Source: Mansonella perstans (Eukaryota > Nematoda > Chromadorea > Rhabditida > Onchocercidae). From it: a stretch of DNA of 64,000 nt. Positions 14,201 through 27,599 of the stretch are shown piece after piece. The notes under the pieces were generated by a model that was not told the origin of the DNA, searched no databases, and was given only the letters and a program-made list of their open reading frames with translations. The position numbers and the translations under genes were made by a program. Numbering within the stretch: the stretch's first letter is position 1; the number at the start of each line of letters is the position of its first letter. The DNA is taken from NCBI GenBank assembly GCA_037074765.1, contig JBAMDO010000056.1, forward strand, positions 481,371 through 545,370, read 5' to 3'.

Positions 14201-15634
14201 ATTAGAATTAATGAAGCAGAATTTAAAAAAACTAAATTCGGTGAAAAATAACTCTTGCTTAAATATTAGATTACTAATAAGTATAAGGTAAGTATAAGAA
14301 GAATGATACTTATGATAAAATAAAGATAACTTTTGGCAAAGTAAATGATAACCGTATTAGTGATAAATTATGATAATGCAAATACAGCTATGATAAGATA
14401 GCGGCAACAGCAGTCAAGACAAGGAACAACTATGATATAAAAGAAGAATTCATGATAAAGCAAGTGATAATTGTGATAAGAATTTGTCAATGCAAAGTAA
14501 TATTGACTACTACTAGAAATTAGATTGTTAATCTTTTGCCATGAATTGCCCCTTTTCCCAGAAAACTTTTACTTTTTCCTAGTGAAAAGTTCTCAGAAAA
14601 AAAAAATAAAAATAAAATAAGCAAGCAAGAAGAGAGAAAATGTCGTCATTGTGAGTGGATTGTCACTGACATTGTCATTTATGTGATATTGTCACCGATA
14701 TTGTGATTAACTTTGTTTCCTCTTCTGACGCTTTGCTAAAAAAAGAATGCAAATAGATGACTGAGAATAGAAAAGCTTCAATCTTCAAATTTATGATTAC
14801 TTACAAAAAAAGTGCGACAAAATGTCACATTTTCTTTTTTTTTGTTGTCGCTAAAAGATTGATTTTCTTTTTTGTATTACATTTTAATTGCATTGAAAAC
14901 TTGAAAATTTTCTACATTTGATTTCGATTTGGAATTTTTTCTAAATCTTTAAAATTATTTTTAAAAAGACGAACGAACTTTTAAACTGCTATTTTGAAAA
15001 TTTCGCTAAAAGAAAAACATTCAAACATTTCCAGTACTAAATATTTGAAATCATTTACGAAGAACATAAATGAAACAATACTTACACTATTGGTCATGTG
15101 CTTTAAAGATTTTGAATTTACACTGCCATTTCGTTTAATACATTAATTTCATTGATAAGATAGCAATAATGGCATGTATTAAAAATTTTGAATTATAAAG
15201 TAAAACGTGAGAAGACATGAAATTAGTTGCTTAATTCTAATAATTAGGTTGGAGCTGATAGTTTCCTTTTGTTTTTTTTCCGTTTTTTATCGTCAAATTC
15301 AGGAAATAAGTTTAAGGAATGTCGCTTAAAAGGACGGAAACGTTTTGAACAATCCGGAAATGATGTTTACTTATCAAGACATTTTAAATTGCTGATAGTG
15401 ATATTGATGGATGAAATTGGTTGAGGACATTCCGTTTGATAAGTATTAGTGTGCTGAATGGATTTCTTTTGCTCTCAATTCACCAATTTTTTTTTTTTTT
15501 TTTGTGAAAGTGATTCCATTGGGAATATTGGAATCCAAGTAGATAACTTCAAAAAGAAGCCAAGAAAGTCATTCAAAATACTAGACCAAAGACTAGAAGA
15601 CGTAAAAGACAATACTAAATTGTAATATAGCCAT

Positions 15635-15845
15635 TATCATCACATCATCATCATTATTACCTTGTTAGCACTTTCACAAATGCCATCGTCATTATCATTA
15701 TCATTGTCACGATCACCATTATCACCGTGTCATCATCATTATCAACATTACTTTCATCGTTATATCATCATCATCAGCAACAGCATTATCTCCATCATTA
15801 TCTTTACTATCATCGGCATCATCAGCATCATTATTTTAACATTAT
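15635..15845. repeat. CAT/ATT triplet-rich low-complexity tract
   Basis: Imperfect runs of CATCATCATTATT-type triplets over roughly 200 bases. A 68-residue frame rich in Ile, Ser and His runs through it and is explained by the repeat alone. Confidence 0.8.
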
Positions 15846-16443
15846 CTGCTATCGTGAACAGTTATTAACGGTAACAATAGCCAACACCAACGATGATTTC
15901 TGCTGAATGAAAAATACAAAAACTGAGAGCCAAGAAATAGAAATTTAATAAAGCCCGAAAGAATGACGAATCTCGCTATGGCTAACCGCTGCACAGTGCT
16001 AGGTGATCATTATAGCTGAAAAATGACAAATGCTGAGTAAATTATTTTTTCAATAAAATTCAGCTCTATTTCAATGCTCTCTTGACTAGTAAGTGAAACG
16101 ATTAATCACCTTAGTTCAAATTATTTTCAAAAAAAAATTTTTCAAATTTCTGGTAATAATTCTCTGAAAAAATTCCTTTCATCTGAAATACAATAAAGGT
16201 AATGGCGACAAAGTGAGAGAATATTTAAATAAGATATTCGAATAGCATACAAGTAGAATTTTCTCTTTTTCAGAAAAAAATAATTGAGGAAAAAAAATAC
16301 GTCATCTCAACTAATAGGCTTTATTTACAGTTTTAATCACTGACAAGAAATCAGTGAACGAGAAATAGAATTCATCAAAACGGATTCCATAAATGAATGG
16401 ACGGAAAGAACAGAAGGGCAGATAAATGAATGGATAAATAAAT

Positions 16444-16476
16444 AGATGGATGGATGGATGGATGGATGGATGGATG
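16444..16476. repeat. (GATG)n tetranucleotide repeat
   Basis: About eight tandem GATG/GGAT units, perfect in the centre, in non-coding DNA. Confidence 0.95.
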
Positions 16477-17658
16477 AAGAGATAAATAAATTTAATGAAA
16501 TGATTTGACAGTCAATATTTTAAATCATCTCTTTTTCTCTCTCTCTCTCTCTCTCCCTCAATCTTTCTATCTTCTTATCACATTTAGGAACTTGACAGCA
16601 ATAGCTATAACTGACTAATATTTCAATTTTTGGCTCGTTATGATCAAAGAAATAATCGTAAAAATGAAAAGATAGGAAAAAAGTAAGCAAATAAATGAAT
16701 CAATTTAATGAAATATCATAAATTAATTACAAATTCAGGATTGAAAATCAATGCATACAATTTGTAAAAAAAATCAATTATTTGTTAAAATAAGCAAAGA
16801 AAACATTTGCTGTGTACAATTTGAAAATTTTTTAAAATAACGTTTTCTTTTTGTTTACTAGAAATTTAAAAAATTCAAGATTTTTTTTTTGAAAACTTAT
16901 CGGATCGAAAGTTTTTTTTAATTAATACATATCAGACAGAAAACTGACACTTGACCAATATTGTCGTTCAAGCAAACAATGAAAATTTTTTCTTCATTAC
17001 CAAATTTACATACATTTAGCTAAAATCCTGACTTCATTTCATAAAAAAAAGCAATTGGTAAAGAAAGATAAATTAAAATTCACATATTTGAGTATTTAAT
17101 TTCAACAAAAAAATTTCAGAAAGAGAAATTTCTGGACAATTGCCTGTTACAGTAGTGTGTATTAAACGAAGTATCAGCAACTAAAATTTTATTTAATTAA
17201 TAATATCAAACTGAGCTAAAAACTTCATAATCATTACAGTGCAAAAATATTATCAATATTGCCAACAAATCTAGCTAACTTTTTGAAATAAGACAAAAGA
17301 GAAAAATTTTTATGAAAATTTCATAAAAGGAATTTGTTAATTTTTGTTCAAAGTAATTTATATATTGGTAAGGTAATACTTCATCAATTATAATTAGAGC
17401 GTTAATTATTGCTGCGAATAATTTATATATTAAAATAATAGTACTTAATTATAATCTTCTTACTTAATTATAATCTTCTTAATTATAAGATTTTATATGT
17501 TAATGAAATGATATTGCACAAAGTATAATGGAAGTATTAACTGTGAGGTAAATTTATCGTTCGCATTTGAATTCACTATTTTCGAAATTAATAATAACAT
17601 CCTGATTTGAGTGATTTTTATGGTAATCTGGAATGATCATTTATATAGGAATTACAAG

Positions 17659-17730
17659 TCCTCGGTAGTATAGTGGTGAGTATCCGCGCCTGTCACGTGC
17701 GAGACCCGGGTTCGATTCCCGGCCGGGGAG
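17659..17730 (+). tRNA. tRNA-Asp (anticodon GTC)
   Basis: A 72-base sequence folds as a standard cloverleaf. The acceptor arm is TCCTCGG with CCGGGGA plus discriminator G, with one T-G pair. The D-arm box A is TAGTATAGTGGTGAG. The anticodon loop CTGTCAC carries GTC at 17692-17694. The T arm CCGGG-TTCGATT-CCCGG gives a perfect box B. The anticodon stem has one G-T pair. No intron. T-runs downstream (17740-17790) can end RNA polymerase III transcription. Confidence 0.96.
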
Positions 17731-19035
17731 GCAACTAGTTTTCGAAATTTTTCGTTTCAATTTTCGAAAAAAATTTTTCGCTTTTTCGTTTCATATCTGT
17801 ATTAGTGATAAGGAGTGATTACTTTCCAAAATATACGGATCTATCTGTTCAATGACTTAAATGCTATGCATTATTATTCTTTTAGAGTTGAGTACATTGT
17901 ATTTCTTTGTGAGTTGAGAAATAAGTTTGAGGATTCTGATTCCTTCTAAATCTTAAACATCATTCCATCTTACAGCAGTTGTCTCTTTCCTTTCGACATT
18001 CGTTGTTATCATTCTTGTGATCATTTTGTTACATTGTAGTTATCGCATACCTCGCAGAATTCTAATTCTTTTTGAATTCTCAATGCTGCATTTGCTGCAT
18101 CAAATGTTGAATGTTGCAATGACCAAACATTTGTAAAAATTCGAGAATTTCATGCATCATTATTGTATTCTATTTGATTTAACGAAGAAACTAAGCAGTA
18201 GAAATATTTCAAATAATTTGTGAAATTTCGTATTTTCAAAAGGAAAAGTAATTCACTTGCAGAAGTTAATAATAACAATTATTGCGCAGAAACATTCTCC
18301 ATTCTCTCGGATATTCTATCACTTCATTTTTATAACTAGCAACCTCACTTCCACAGCAACTTGAATCAATGGAATGAAAATGTAGCCGAAACCTTTACCC
18401 GGGAACTGAGTCCGGATCTTCCAGAAATTTGTCAAATATACCAAAAATTGGAATTCTTAATACAGATTCCTCATTGTTAGCATTGTTTCATATGAGATAA
18501 TTTTATAAATTATATTGTTTAATTTTTTGTCGTATCTGAAATACCTATCAGTGTTCACTTTCCACTGATCAATTATCAATCAGGGCTATTTCCATCAATG
18601 AAAAAAATTAAGAATTAATGAGGGAAATTTTTCTCGACATTTTACAGTTTGCATCATTTTCTTTCCCCCTTCTATATGTTTTGTTTTCTCTTATCTACTA
18701 CTATCACTTAAGAGTTAATTAATGAATGTAATGCGAAATATACAATGGATAAGAAATACAAAAAAGTGACAAGTCAGGGCGGACCGAAAATCTTATCATC
18801 GATCTATGTCTGTCAATTATGTGTGTGCATGATAACACTGAATTACAATTTCATAATTAAAAAATTGGTGTCATTAAGGCTTAAATACAAATCAATGTTT
18901 TTATAACTACTACAGATATTTTCATTAGTTTTATTTTTTGTTGAATGCTCGCTTTAACTGTTGGTTGTTAAATGGACCAGGAAAATGCGAAGGAAATGAT
19001 GGCAATAAGGAGTTCAAATATGTAGAAATGAAAGT

Positions 19036-19130
19036 TCGAGAATGGAGAAGTTAAAGTTAGCTCGACAATATCGAGAATGGAGAAGCTAAAGTTAGCTCGA
19101 CAATATATATATATGCTCGACAATATCACT
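19036..19130. repeat. Two-and-a-bit copy tandem repeat, about 35-base unit
   Basis: TCGAGAATGGAGAAG followed by TTAAAGTTAGCTCGACAATA occurs twice back to back (19036 and 19071). A third partial GCTCGACAATAT follows after a short TA run. Confidence 0.85.
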
Positions 19131-19651
19131 TTAAAAACCTGCCTAACTTTATATATCGCTTTTTTGGTTGTCCTTATCATTTCTCAGTGCAAATCTGCCA
19201 TAATTTCAAATTTGAAATTTATAAATTTTTTAAACAGCTGAAATGCTAGAAGCAAAGCCATTTAATGAACACAATGCAGCGGTAACCTGCAACAACAATC
19301 ATCATCTCTTGCGTTTAAATTTGGCTAAAGTTTTACTCAAGCTGAGCTTTATCTTTACCTTGTCTCTATGAACTTAAACTTTCTCTGTTTCTACCTTAGC
19401 CTCATCTTTACTTTGTTTCTGCAATTCCAGCCTAATTTTATCTTGTCTCTACAACTCCAGCCTTATCTTTATCCAAGCTCTATGCTTTCCCTTCTTCCAT
19501 ATCCATCTATCTAAAGTTGTTGACAAAATATCATCATTGATTTCTACTCAATTACTATTCTCTGTTCGATTGCTTCATCATCTATACTCTACAGGACAAA
19601 TAATATTAAGTCTTCTGTCATCTGTCGTGTATCTGTTGTATTATGCTTATG

Positions 19652-19772
<121 letters not shown>

Positions 19773-20610
19773 ATGTATGAATGTATTTGTGCATGTTTGT
19801 TTATGTGTCTGTCACATGATGCAGACCATTCCTTCAAGTTATGCTGTGGATTCTTTCAAACTCTCCTCTCGATTCATTTTATACCACCGTTGGAGTAAAT
19901 AAACAATCAATGACGAAGTTATCGAATTATTGTTACTTGCATGCCACCCTTATCGTAGTAACTTTATTATTACCTTTAACATCACAATTGATATTATTGT
20001 TATCGTTGCTATTATCATTATGGATTGTTATCAAATAACATTATCATCATCGTTTGTACCATTTGTTTCGCCTGTTGCTACATTTATATACCTTTTTTAA
20101 CGGTTTATTTCCTGTGTTGCTGCTTGAGCTCCATTGTTTTCTTGTTCCAATTGAAATTTCATCTAATTTTTTAATGAAATTTTGCAATCATTGAAGAAGC
20201 TGTTATATCTTATGCGGAAATTACTGAATTAAATCAATAAGATTGTATTATTAATTATGAAGAGCAAATTATTCAATTATAGTAAATGTTACTAGAACTT
20301 GTTACACTAAATTTTACACTAAATTTTTACACAAGAATGATTTATATTACGTCAAATTCAAACTTGGGAACTTAATGAATTCAGTTGAATATTTGCTGTC
20401 AGATTTCTTTATCCCAATCGAAACAATATATCAATCCGTAGTTTTACAGCATTATTCGACTGGCAATATGTCGCATATAGTGCGGCTCATCAAATATTTC
20501 TGTTTTTTTTTGCCCATTTTCATTTCACGAAAAATATAAATTGCTTAAATACTGCACATACCTGTATATTTTTGTACATCTTTTAAATTCTTATGAAATT
20601 TTAAAAAATT

Positions 20611-20620
20611 TACGTTTCAG
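20611..20620 (+). promoter_or_regulatory. Probable trans-splice (SL) acceptor or 5' UTR acceptor for the TSPO gene
   Basis: TACGTTTCAG ends 14 bases before the TSPO start codon. No coding exon precedes it, and a strong TTTCAG this close to an ATG is typical of nematode spliced-leader addition. An upstream non-coding exon is the alternative. Confidence 0.5.
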
Positions 20621-20634
20621 ATTCTATCATTAAC

Positions 20635-23098
20635 ATGCGATTTGTTACAATAGCCCAAAAGCTGTACATGTATCGCTATGATAATAGCAAATACGGTAAG
20701 TTAATTGGAATATTTAAATAATTTCATAAAATTTCTATCAATTTTCACTTGAACTATTTTTTGCTTTTTTTTTCGTTACATTGTAAATATTGATTTTGAA
20801 TTTTATGATAATTATTCTTTTAATTATCATTATAAAACATGAATTTCATACTTTATTGAACTATTCCAAATGTTTCTAATTCTATCCAAATGTTTCAAAT
20901 ATTCATTTATTTCTTTATTTTGTTGTTTCTTAAATTTATTTTGGTCATGGTATTTCAGAATTTTATCTAAACAAATCCTAGTCCAATCATTTCATGTTTA
21001 CTGCATAATTGTTTTTTTTCTCTTTCTGCCAATAGGTACTCAAAGTTTTGGATATAGCATGAAACATACTAGCATGGATTCAATGTGGACATCAGTTGAC
21101 ACGAAACGTGCCGTTCTATTTTCGTTGGTTCCATGCGCATTACCATTATTTGCCGCCGTATCATTTAGGAAGGAAAAAAATTTATTTGATTGGTGGTTTG
21201 TAAGTTGCTTCATTTATTTTAAAATATATTTGCAACGAAAAAATTTACCAGAGAAAATTGATACGTAAAGTGCTTACGTGAGGTGATGTATTTTTTGATA
21301 GATATAAATCATGGTAGTGAAATGATGAGAAAAAGATGTTAAAAGAATAAAAAATGAAATTTATTCGTTGAACAATTTCTCCTCATTCTAATTTCACTTT
21401 AATATTCTTTATATTGATTTCTGTTCGTCTTCTTTTTTAATATAATTATTTGGAGGAAATATTTTTCTTTTATGGGAAAAAAGGCAAAAAATTGAAATTA
21501 AAAATGTGCATAACTGCTGTGTATATTCATAGGCATCACAGAAACCAAATTGGGCACCGGAAAATCCAGCGATTTATGGTGCAATTAATACTTTGACAAT
21601 TGTACCTGTTGGATGGGCATCATATATGGCATATAAATATGGCGGAGGTTGTATTTTTGACTCTTGATTTTTTCGATTAACGTGTTATCAAGTATTTCAT
21701 TCATAGGTTAAACATACTCATCGAAATTTATTGAATATACGCAAACTAAATTAACTGCTGGTAGCCTTAAGTTAGCATTTTTCAACTCTGTCCAAATAGA
21801 ATGTGGCAAAAATACTTATCACATTAATTTCCTATAAAGCAGGTAATTAAACAGCAGATAATTGAAAATTTTGTGACTTATTAAAAAAGTTAGATCGAAA
21901 TTTCTTACTAAAAATCATATCATGAATTTTAACAACTTATAAATTAAGGTAGTATTTGTATACGCCAATATAAAAAGTACAATGATAAGAAGTAAAAACT
22001 TTTTTACTGTATAGTATGAAATTTGAAAGGTTTGTTTAAAATTTTTTTTCAATTTTGAAGGTTTTTCACATTGTGATACAACGTTAGCAATGGGATTATA
22101 TGGAGGTAGTATGATCTGTGGATTTTTTACGATTCCATTGGTAAAAAGAAGGAACTATCGTTACGTAAGCTTTAATTTTTAATTGATGAATTGTTTTATT
22201 TAACTTTGTTTTGTTGTTATTATTACATATATTACTTTCTTTCGAAATGTTTATATTTGATTTTAGTTCTATTTTAAATCTTCGGCTTGAAATTTCATAG
22301 TTGCAGCTGTTCCGTAATATACTTGTGATGCATTTGACTGGACTTGGAGCAGCACTTACATTCTTTAAGGTATTTTGATTTTGCTCTATTCCAAAAATAA
22401 ACAAAGTTAAGCAATAAAGAAAGCTATTATCTTTTAAAATTCATAAGAAGTATAGCAATTAAATAACTAAATTATCTTATATGAAAATGTTTGAATTACC
22501 GAGAAGCTATGATAGCATTGCAAAAAAAAAAAAAATGAAAAGAATGCAATGCTATTTTTTATTTGCAGTAATCACAATAACACTTAGTTTATGTGTTAAA
22601 GAAATATTTTCATTCAATTAATTTTAATATTCTCTCAAAGCTTAATTGCTTATTTATAAAAATATATCAAACGATACACGAAGAAATATCGCAGTTTTTT
22701 AAAAAAAAAATAGTCAATTATAATTGCTTTGTAATATTAGCAATTATTTATGTGAATAGTTAATTATAATTAATTAGTTTATAGTTGTTTTATAATATTA
22801 GTAATTATTTATATGAATAATTGTATAATTAATTAGTAACATTTTAATGTGATTAATATAAATAATCAATAACATAATTATAATTGAAGAATTTCTAACA
22901 ATTTTTAAAACTTTAAAAAAGAAAAAAAATTAAATCATATAAAAAAGGTTTTGTTGCATTTTATTTAGAATTATTGGAAATATTTTATAGATTAATCACA
23001 AAGCTGGCTTATTATTAGTACCATACGTTCTGTGGACAGGCTTCTGTACGTATTTCATGTACATTATGAATAAAATGAACACATCGGAACAAAAGTAA
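20635..23098 (+). CDS. Translocator protein TSPO (TspO/MBR family)
   Basis: TSPO is a five-helix outer-mitochondrial or endomembrane protein that binds cholesterol and porphyrins. Six exons keep frame: 20635-20695, 21036-21199, 21533-21647, 22061-22164, 22307-22369, 22991-23098 (stop TAA), 204 residues. The family is usually 155-170, so there is an N-terminal extension of about 40 residues. After it come a helix (VLFSLVPCALPLFAAVSF), the signature WW.....KPNWAPENPAIYGAINT matching the TspO W-x-P-x-W-x-P core, then GWASYMAYK, an LGLY-like segment (AMGLYGGSMICGFF), a helix with HLTGLGAALTFF and the last helix LLLVPYVLWTGFCTYF, similar to the cholesterol-recognition end of animal TSPO. The ATG at 20635 is the first after a TTTCAG acceptor. 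Exon 5 has two in-frame acceptors (22301 or 22307). Confidence 0.88.
22712..22840. repeat. Imperfect tandem repeat in TSPO intron 5
   Basis: Two copies of an about 65-base AT-rich unit containing TAATATTAG-AATTATTTAT-TGAATA lie next to each other in the intron between the last two TSPO exons. Confidence 0.7.
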
Positions 23099-25040
23099 AC
23101 GTTGAGCAATTTGTTGAACTTTGCTGAATTTGACAATTTTTTAACATACTTTTTTCTGCTTTATCTTCTCGTCCAATCTCCTTCAGTCTTTTTTTTTTCT
23201 CTACTTCTACATCTTTGTCTTTACCTCTCTCCTCCCACCTTATTCTGTTTCTTTCTTGATTTCTTAAATTTTTACTACACTCGAGAAGTTTTGTTTTTTT
23301 TTTTTTTTTTTTTTTTTTTTTTCATTCCTTGCTTTTTCCAAAATATATTTTCAGTTTTATTTTGAAATAAAAATTTTTTAAATTAATTTTGAAATTTTTG
23401 AAAACTATCTTTATATATATATACATGGATAATATATATATATATGATTGTTTTCATTTCACATTTCATTCTACCTCAAAAAATCAATTTAATCATTGTG
23501 CATTGTTCATTTGCCTTAACGGTCCATTACTAATTAATTGTAGAATAAATTAGTTTATTTTTCCTCAAGTTTTAACAATTCGTTTGGTTTTAAAATTTTT
23601 TCATTGATTTTCATCAAAATTTCATAGTATGATTTTTCCTTTTGCTCGTTTTTGCAATTCTCTCTTTTTTGTTTCTTTTTCATAATTAATTCATTTGAAT
23701 TTTGTAATTTTTGGGGAACACATAGCAAAATTTTTTTTTTTTAGTTAAAATACCTCAGTGAAAAAGATGTTGTAAATGTAAAATAATCATTAATGAATAC
23801 GTATGATTGTTTATTATGATTAATCATGATTATTCAGCTCATAAATAATTCTGATAAGTCATAAGTAAATATGTGTCTGTTGCATATATTTTTTGAGAAA
23901 TATTTAAGGTTGAATTGCGGGCATTTTTCGGTTTCATGTTGTTTATCATTATTTCATTTTTGAATAATTACTGAAAAATGCTTAAAAAGATTTATTCATT
24001 TCAAATTTTGATTTGTTTTTCTGTCAAAATTTTCTTTCATCTTTTAATAGCATACAAGAAAATATAACGTTGGCATTGATTCTCCGATTCCATTGCGTTC
24101 TTATTCCGGTTTTTATTCAATTTTAAAATGAATAGCACTAGGGATGATCCATTAAAACTAATATTGTGGATCGTTTTCATGTTGAGGACGCTGAATTCAA
24201 AAGTCAAAAATTAATGTCAACAACTATAATAATTTTGTTATGCATTACAGTCGCGCTAATTGATATTCATTCAAATTATAAATTGGAATCAGATTCTTCG
24301 ATTACTATTCAGTAATTGAAAATTGAAGGATTGTAAATTTGAAGCGTTTATTTTTTGAAAATTTTCAATTATAGTAAATTGTATATTCTACTATATACTT
24401 GTTTTCAAATAAAAATTTGTAAGCAGAATTTCGGGATTAAATTGTTCAGAAATTGAGTACAACTAATCAAACATTGAAGAAAATGGCACTAATTGATTTA
24501 TTGTTATTATTGAGTTCTCTCAAATGCTTTTTTCGGAATAAATTTTAAAATAAAAGATCAGCTTTGCTGGTCGATAAAGTTTTTGTTTTTTGAATCGCCT
24601 TTAATTGATTGAAAAATCTGTTTTTTCGAAAAAGTGTAATTTCAAAATATCTTTCATCTCTTTCGATGTTTAAATTCCTTCTTTATCATTTTCTAGCTGT
24701 TGCAGCTGCTCAGTGAGAAATGTATACACATCCTGGAACCTTTTTTCTCCCTCCTCCTTCATATAATTTTTGAAAGTTATTTGGAGTGAAAAATTAGAAA
24801 ATCATTTGGAACCAATTATTTCTTTTATCATTAATCCTTTGGTATACTGATATTAATTATTTTTACTCTCACAATTACATTTGATTATTTTCTAAATTGA
24901 ATTGAATTTTCACTTTGCTATTTTGAAAAAAGTAAAACATTTAATTTAGTAAGTTGCAAATTTGATGCGACATGTAAGGATCTTGAAATAATTTGAACAA
25001 CAAGGGATACAAAATATTCCAAAACAATAAATAAATTTTA
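23099..25040. other. TSPO 3' flank and intergenic DNA
   Basis: A long T-run at 23292-23321, an ATATAT patch at 23411-23445 and an AATAAA at 23368. A 28-codon frame near 24128 has no support. No gene seen. Confidence 0.6.
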
Positions 25041-26640
25041 TTACTTAGAATCAAATGCAAAAGCAAGAAAATGCTAAAACTCAACATTTCGGAGAAATTC
25101 AATGTGAATACTAAAATTTTGAAAACCTTCCGTGATGTAGTGCAACTTTGAAAACTAATTTAATAATTAAGTTAAACAGGGAAACAAGGAGGTAGATTTA
25201 TTTTTTTTCTTGATTCTGTTTTTTCGGCAACGTGCTTCCTGCTTTTGTTTATCGAATGATAAAAAAATGTATTAAGACGGATAAATGGAAAAGAAGTGAT
25301 ATAAATGATGTGGTAAAGTTAGACCTCAACAACCAGTTATTTCATCTTACAACAAATCATCGGGCAGAAATATCGATGCATTTAGTACAGTTAATATAAC
25401 TCAATATAATCTGATGTAATTAAACATGATCTAAGATAATATATATTGATGAAAATATCCATAGGAATTAAGGCTTACTCTTGAAAATGAACAACGATGA
25501 TGATGGAGACAGTTGTCCTGATGCAAATGACAGTGGAATGTTGAACGATAAGGTGATAATGTGAAATAACCGCCTAACAGCCAAAATCAAATCAGCATTA
25601 TCATGCTCCAAGTCCTCCTGGTCCTTCAGATACTTCTGATCCTTTCGGTCCTCTTCTATAGTATAATATTCACAAACGTAACCTAATATAATTCTCTTAC
25701 AAGCTTACAAGCTAGACAATATAAAATAAACTATATTGGTGTCCGATTTTTTCATCAAATTTAATGCGAACAACAGATTAGATGACCCTAAAATAATTAC
25801 GAGAAAACTATTAAAATTCTTAAAAATATTCGGCAATGTGGCATAAATTGTAAGCCATAAGCAATGGTTATAATCGACGCAGCCGAATTAGATGCTAAGG
25901 CTCATTTGCATAACATAACAGAAAGCAGCCTTGTGTTTCCTAATTTTTTTCCACACTTTTTCATGATTAAAGAAATTTTTTTCGTAATAGTTTTATGAAC
26001 ATTACTATTGTCTGAATTTTATCATTCTGTGAATTTTACCTGGCCTACATAATTGTTAATCATTTTCTACCATATCTTAGCTGCTCTTTGTTGACAATAA
26101 ATAATGAGAATAAGGAATAATAACAAATTTCGCCATATCTGAACTAGCAGCGTCTTCGATATACTCTGAAATGAAATATAATGTGGTTTCTACCGAGCGA
26201 TATCTTTTATGAATCCATTTTTAAATTTGCAACATTTAAGAATTCCTCTTTGATGAAAGAATCATTAGAATTGGCAGGATAAAATTGCTTCAGAAAGTTA
26301 TTCCTACTGCTACTTCTCATACCTATTGCTGTTGTAATATTCCTTAAATCACTGAAACAGTCTAAGGATTTTTCAATTAAAAAGAAATGATGGAACTATT
26401 TATGATTCATATCAAAACAAGGTGCGCTTTATATACTTCGATAACGGAAGCAATGTGTATAATTTGTCTGTTATTGTTGACGCGTTAAATAATTCGTTCT
26501 TCGCCAATCTGTTTTTTTACGCTTTTGCTTATGGAATGGTAAAAGAATGAATTAAGGTGGATAAATAGAAAAGTGATGTAAATGGTGCGATTAAATTAGA
26601 TCTCAATTACCAATCATTTTATCTTACAACAAATTATCAG
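25041..26640. repeat. Long interspersed repeat, copy A (matches 35579-37187)
   Basis: From TTACTTAGAATCAAATGC onward this 1.6-kb block is nearly identical, about 97% by eye, to 35579-37187 in the same orientation. Weaker similarity continues rightward to about 27130, where the first part of the unit begins again in degenerate form (CTTACCTAAAATCAAATTG near 27060). A segment inside the unit (25255-25390) is also echoed at 26530-26640. No transposase or reverse transcriptase frame is present. A short minus-strand Gly-Pro-x frame (25600-25661) looks like a collagen relic. The sharp left edge and internal repetition suggest a nested tandem duplication rather than a standard transposon. Confidence 0.85.
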
Positions 26641-27599
26641 GAAACTTTTATAAGAAGATACGGAGAAATAATTTCCATTCTAAATCTTCTGTGCATTGTT
26701 TTGAAAAGAAATTCACTATCAAATTCTCTTTCCTTAATCTGTTTATTTAGAATTTTAATTCCAAATTTTTTCTGCGTTATAGAAATTTTGTGAACAAGCA
26801 GAAATATTGGTGCATTTGGTCAGTGGACTTCTTATTGCAAATGTGTTGCAAAATTTGTATTTGCTTGTTATATTTCAAAGAATTAGTGATTGAATTCAAA
26901 ATTTGTGAAAAATAATTTAAGCAATTTCGAGTGTGTTGCAGACATTTTTGTGTTCATGCATATTGCTTGCAAAACTTTTCTGAGTTATGAGCATTAAACT
27001 CATAGAAAGTTGCAAGAGGAAATTTCTTTCTTTCACTGTTACAGAATTCAATGATAACTTACCTAAAATCAAATTGAAAAGCATGAGAATAAGTCAGTCT
27101 TTTGGGGAAGTTCAATATGAGTACTGCAGTTATTGAAAAACTTGAAAATCAAGGAGTTAAGTAATTTGAAATAACTGAAAGTCTTACAATTGGAGTGAAA
27201 AGAGTAGAAAAAAAGCCAAATTCTTACAATTATTTTCAGAAAAACTCTTGTTTGATTGTTTCACTTCGATTGTTTTTCAGAAGATTACATTCACATTTTA
27301 CGCCTCGAAAATCACAGGTATTTTCTATGATTGAACAACAATATTTGAAACAATTTTGAAACAAATTTTGCCAATTACCGGTGATCCTGAACTTTTTTTT
27401 TTTTTTTAAAGAAGTTCTTAGTATCATACGGAATTCTAATCAAAACATCCAAATAATCTTGAAACTTTAAATTGGAAAAGAATGAACTAAGATAACGATC
27501 TGCAACTTAATGCCTCACAATATGATCCATTCGGTTTCTTGGTACCGACAATTTTAAGAATCAAATTTTTCTTCAAAAGTTGTGAAAGAAGAATAACTC

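Larger units (their letters stand above)
11264..17658. other. Long intergenic region
   Basis: AT-rich sequence with no exon chain I can support on either strand. It holds low-complexity CAT/ATC-triplet DNA at about 15635-15845, a GGAT tetranucleotide repeat at 16444-16476 and a short CT run near 16538-16556. Hydrophobic frames within the triplet tract are an effect of its composition. Confidence 0.6.

Noticed and set aside
15662..15868. 68-codon Ser/Ile-rich frame that looks like a membrane protein
   Set aside because: Composition follows directly from CAT/ATT triplet low-complexity DNA.
24128..24214. 28-codon + strand frame
   Set aside because: Too short, with no context; expected by chance.
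25041..26640. Long repeat considered as an LTR or DNA transposon
   Set aside because: No reverse transcriptase, integrase or transposase frame, no clear terminal repeats and no target-site duplication. I call it only a repeat of unknown type.
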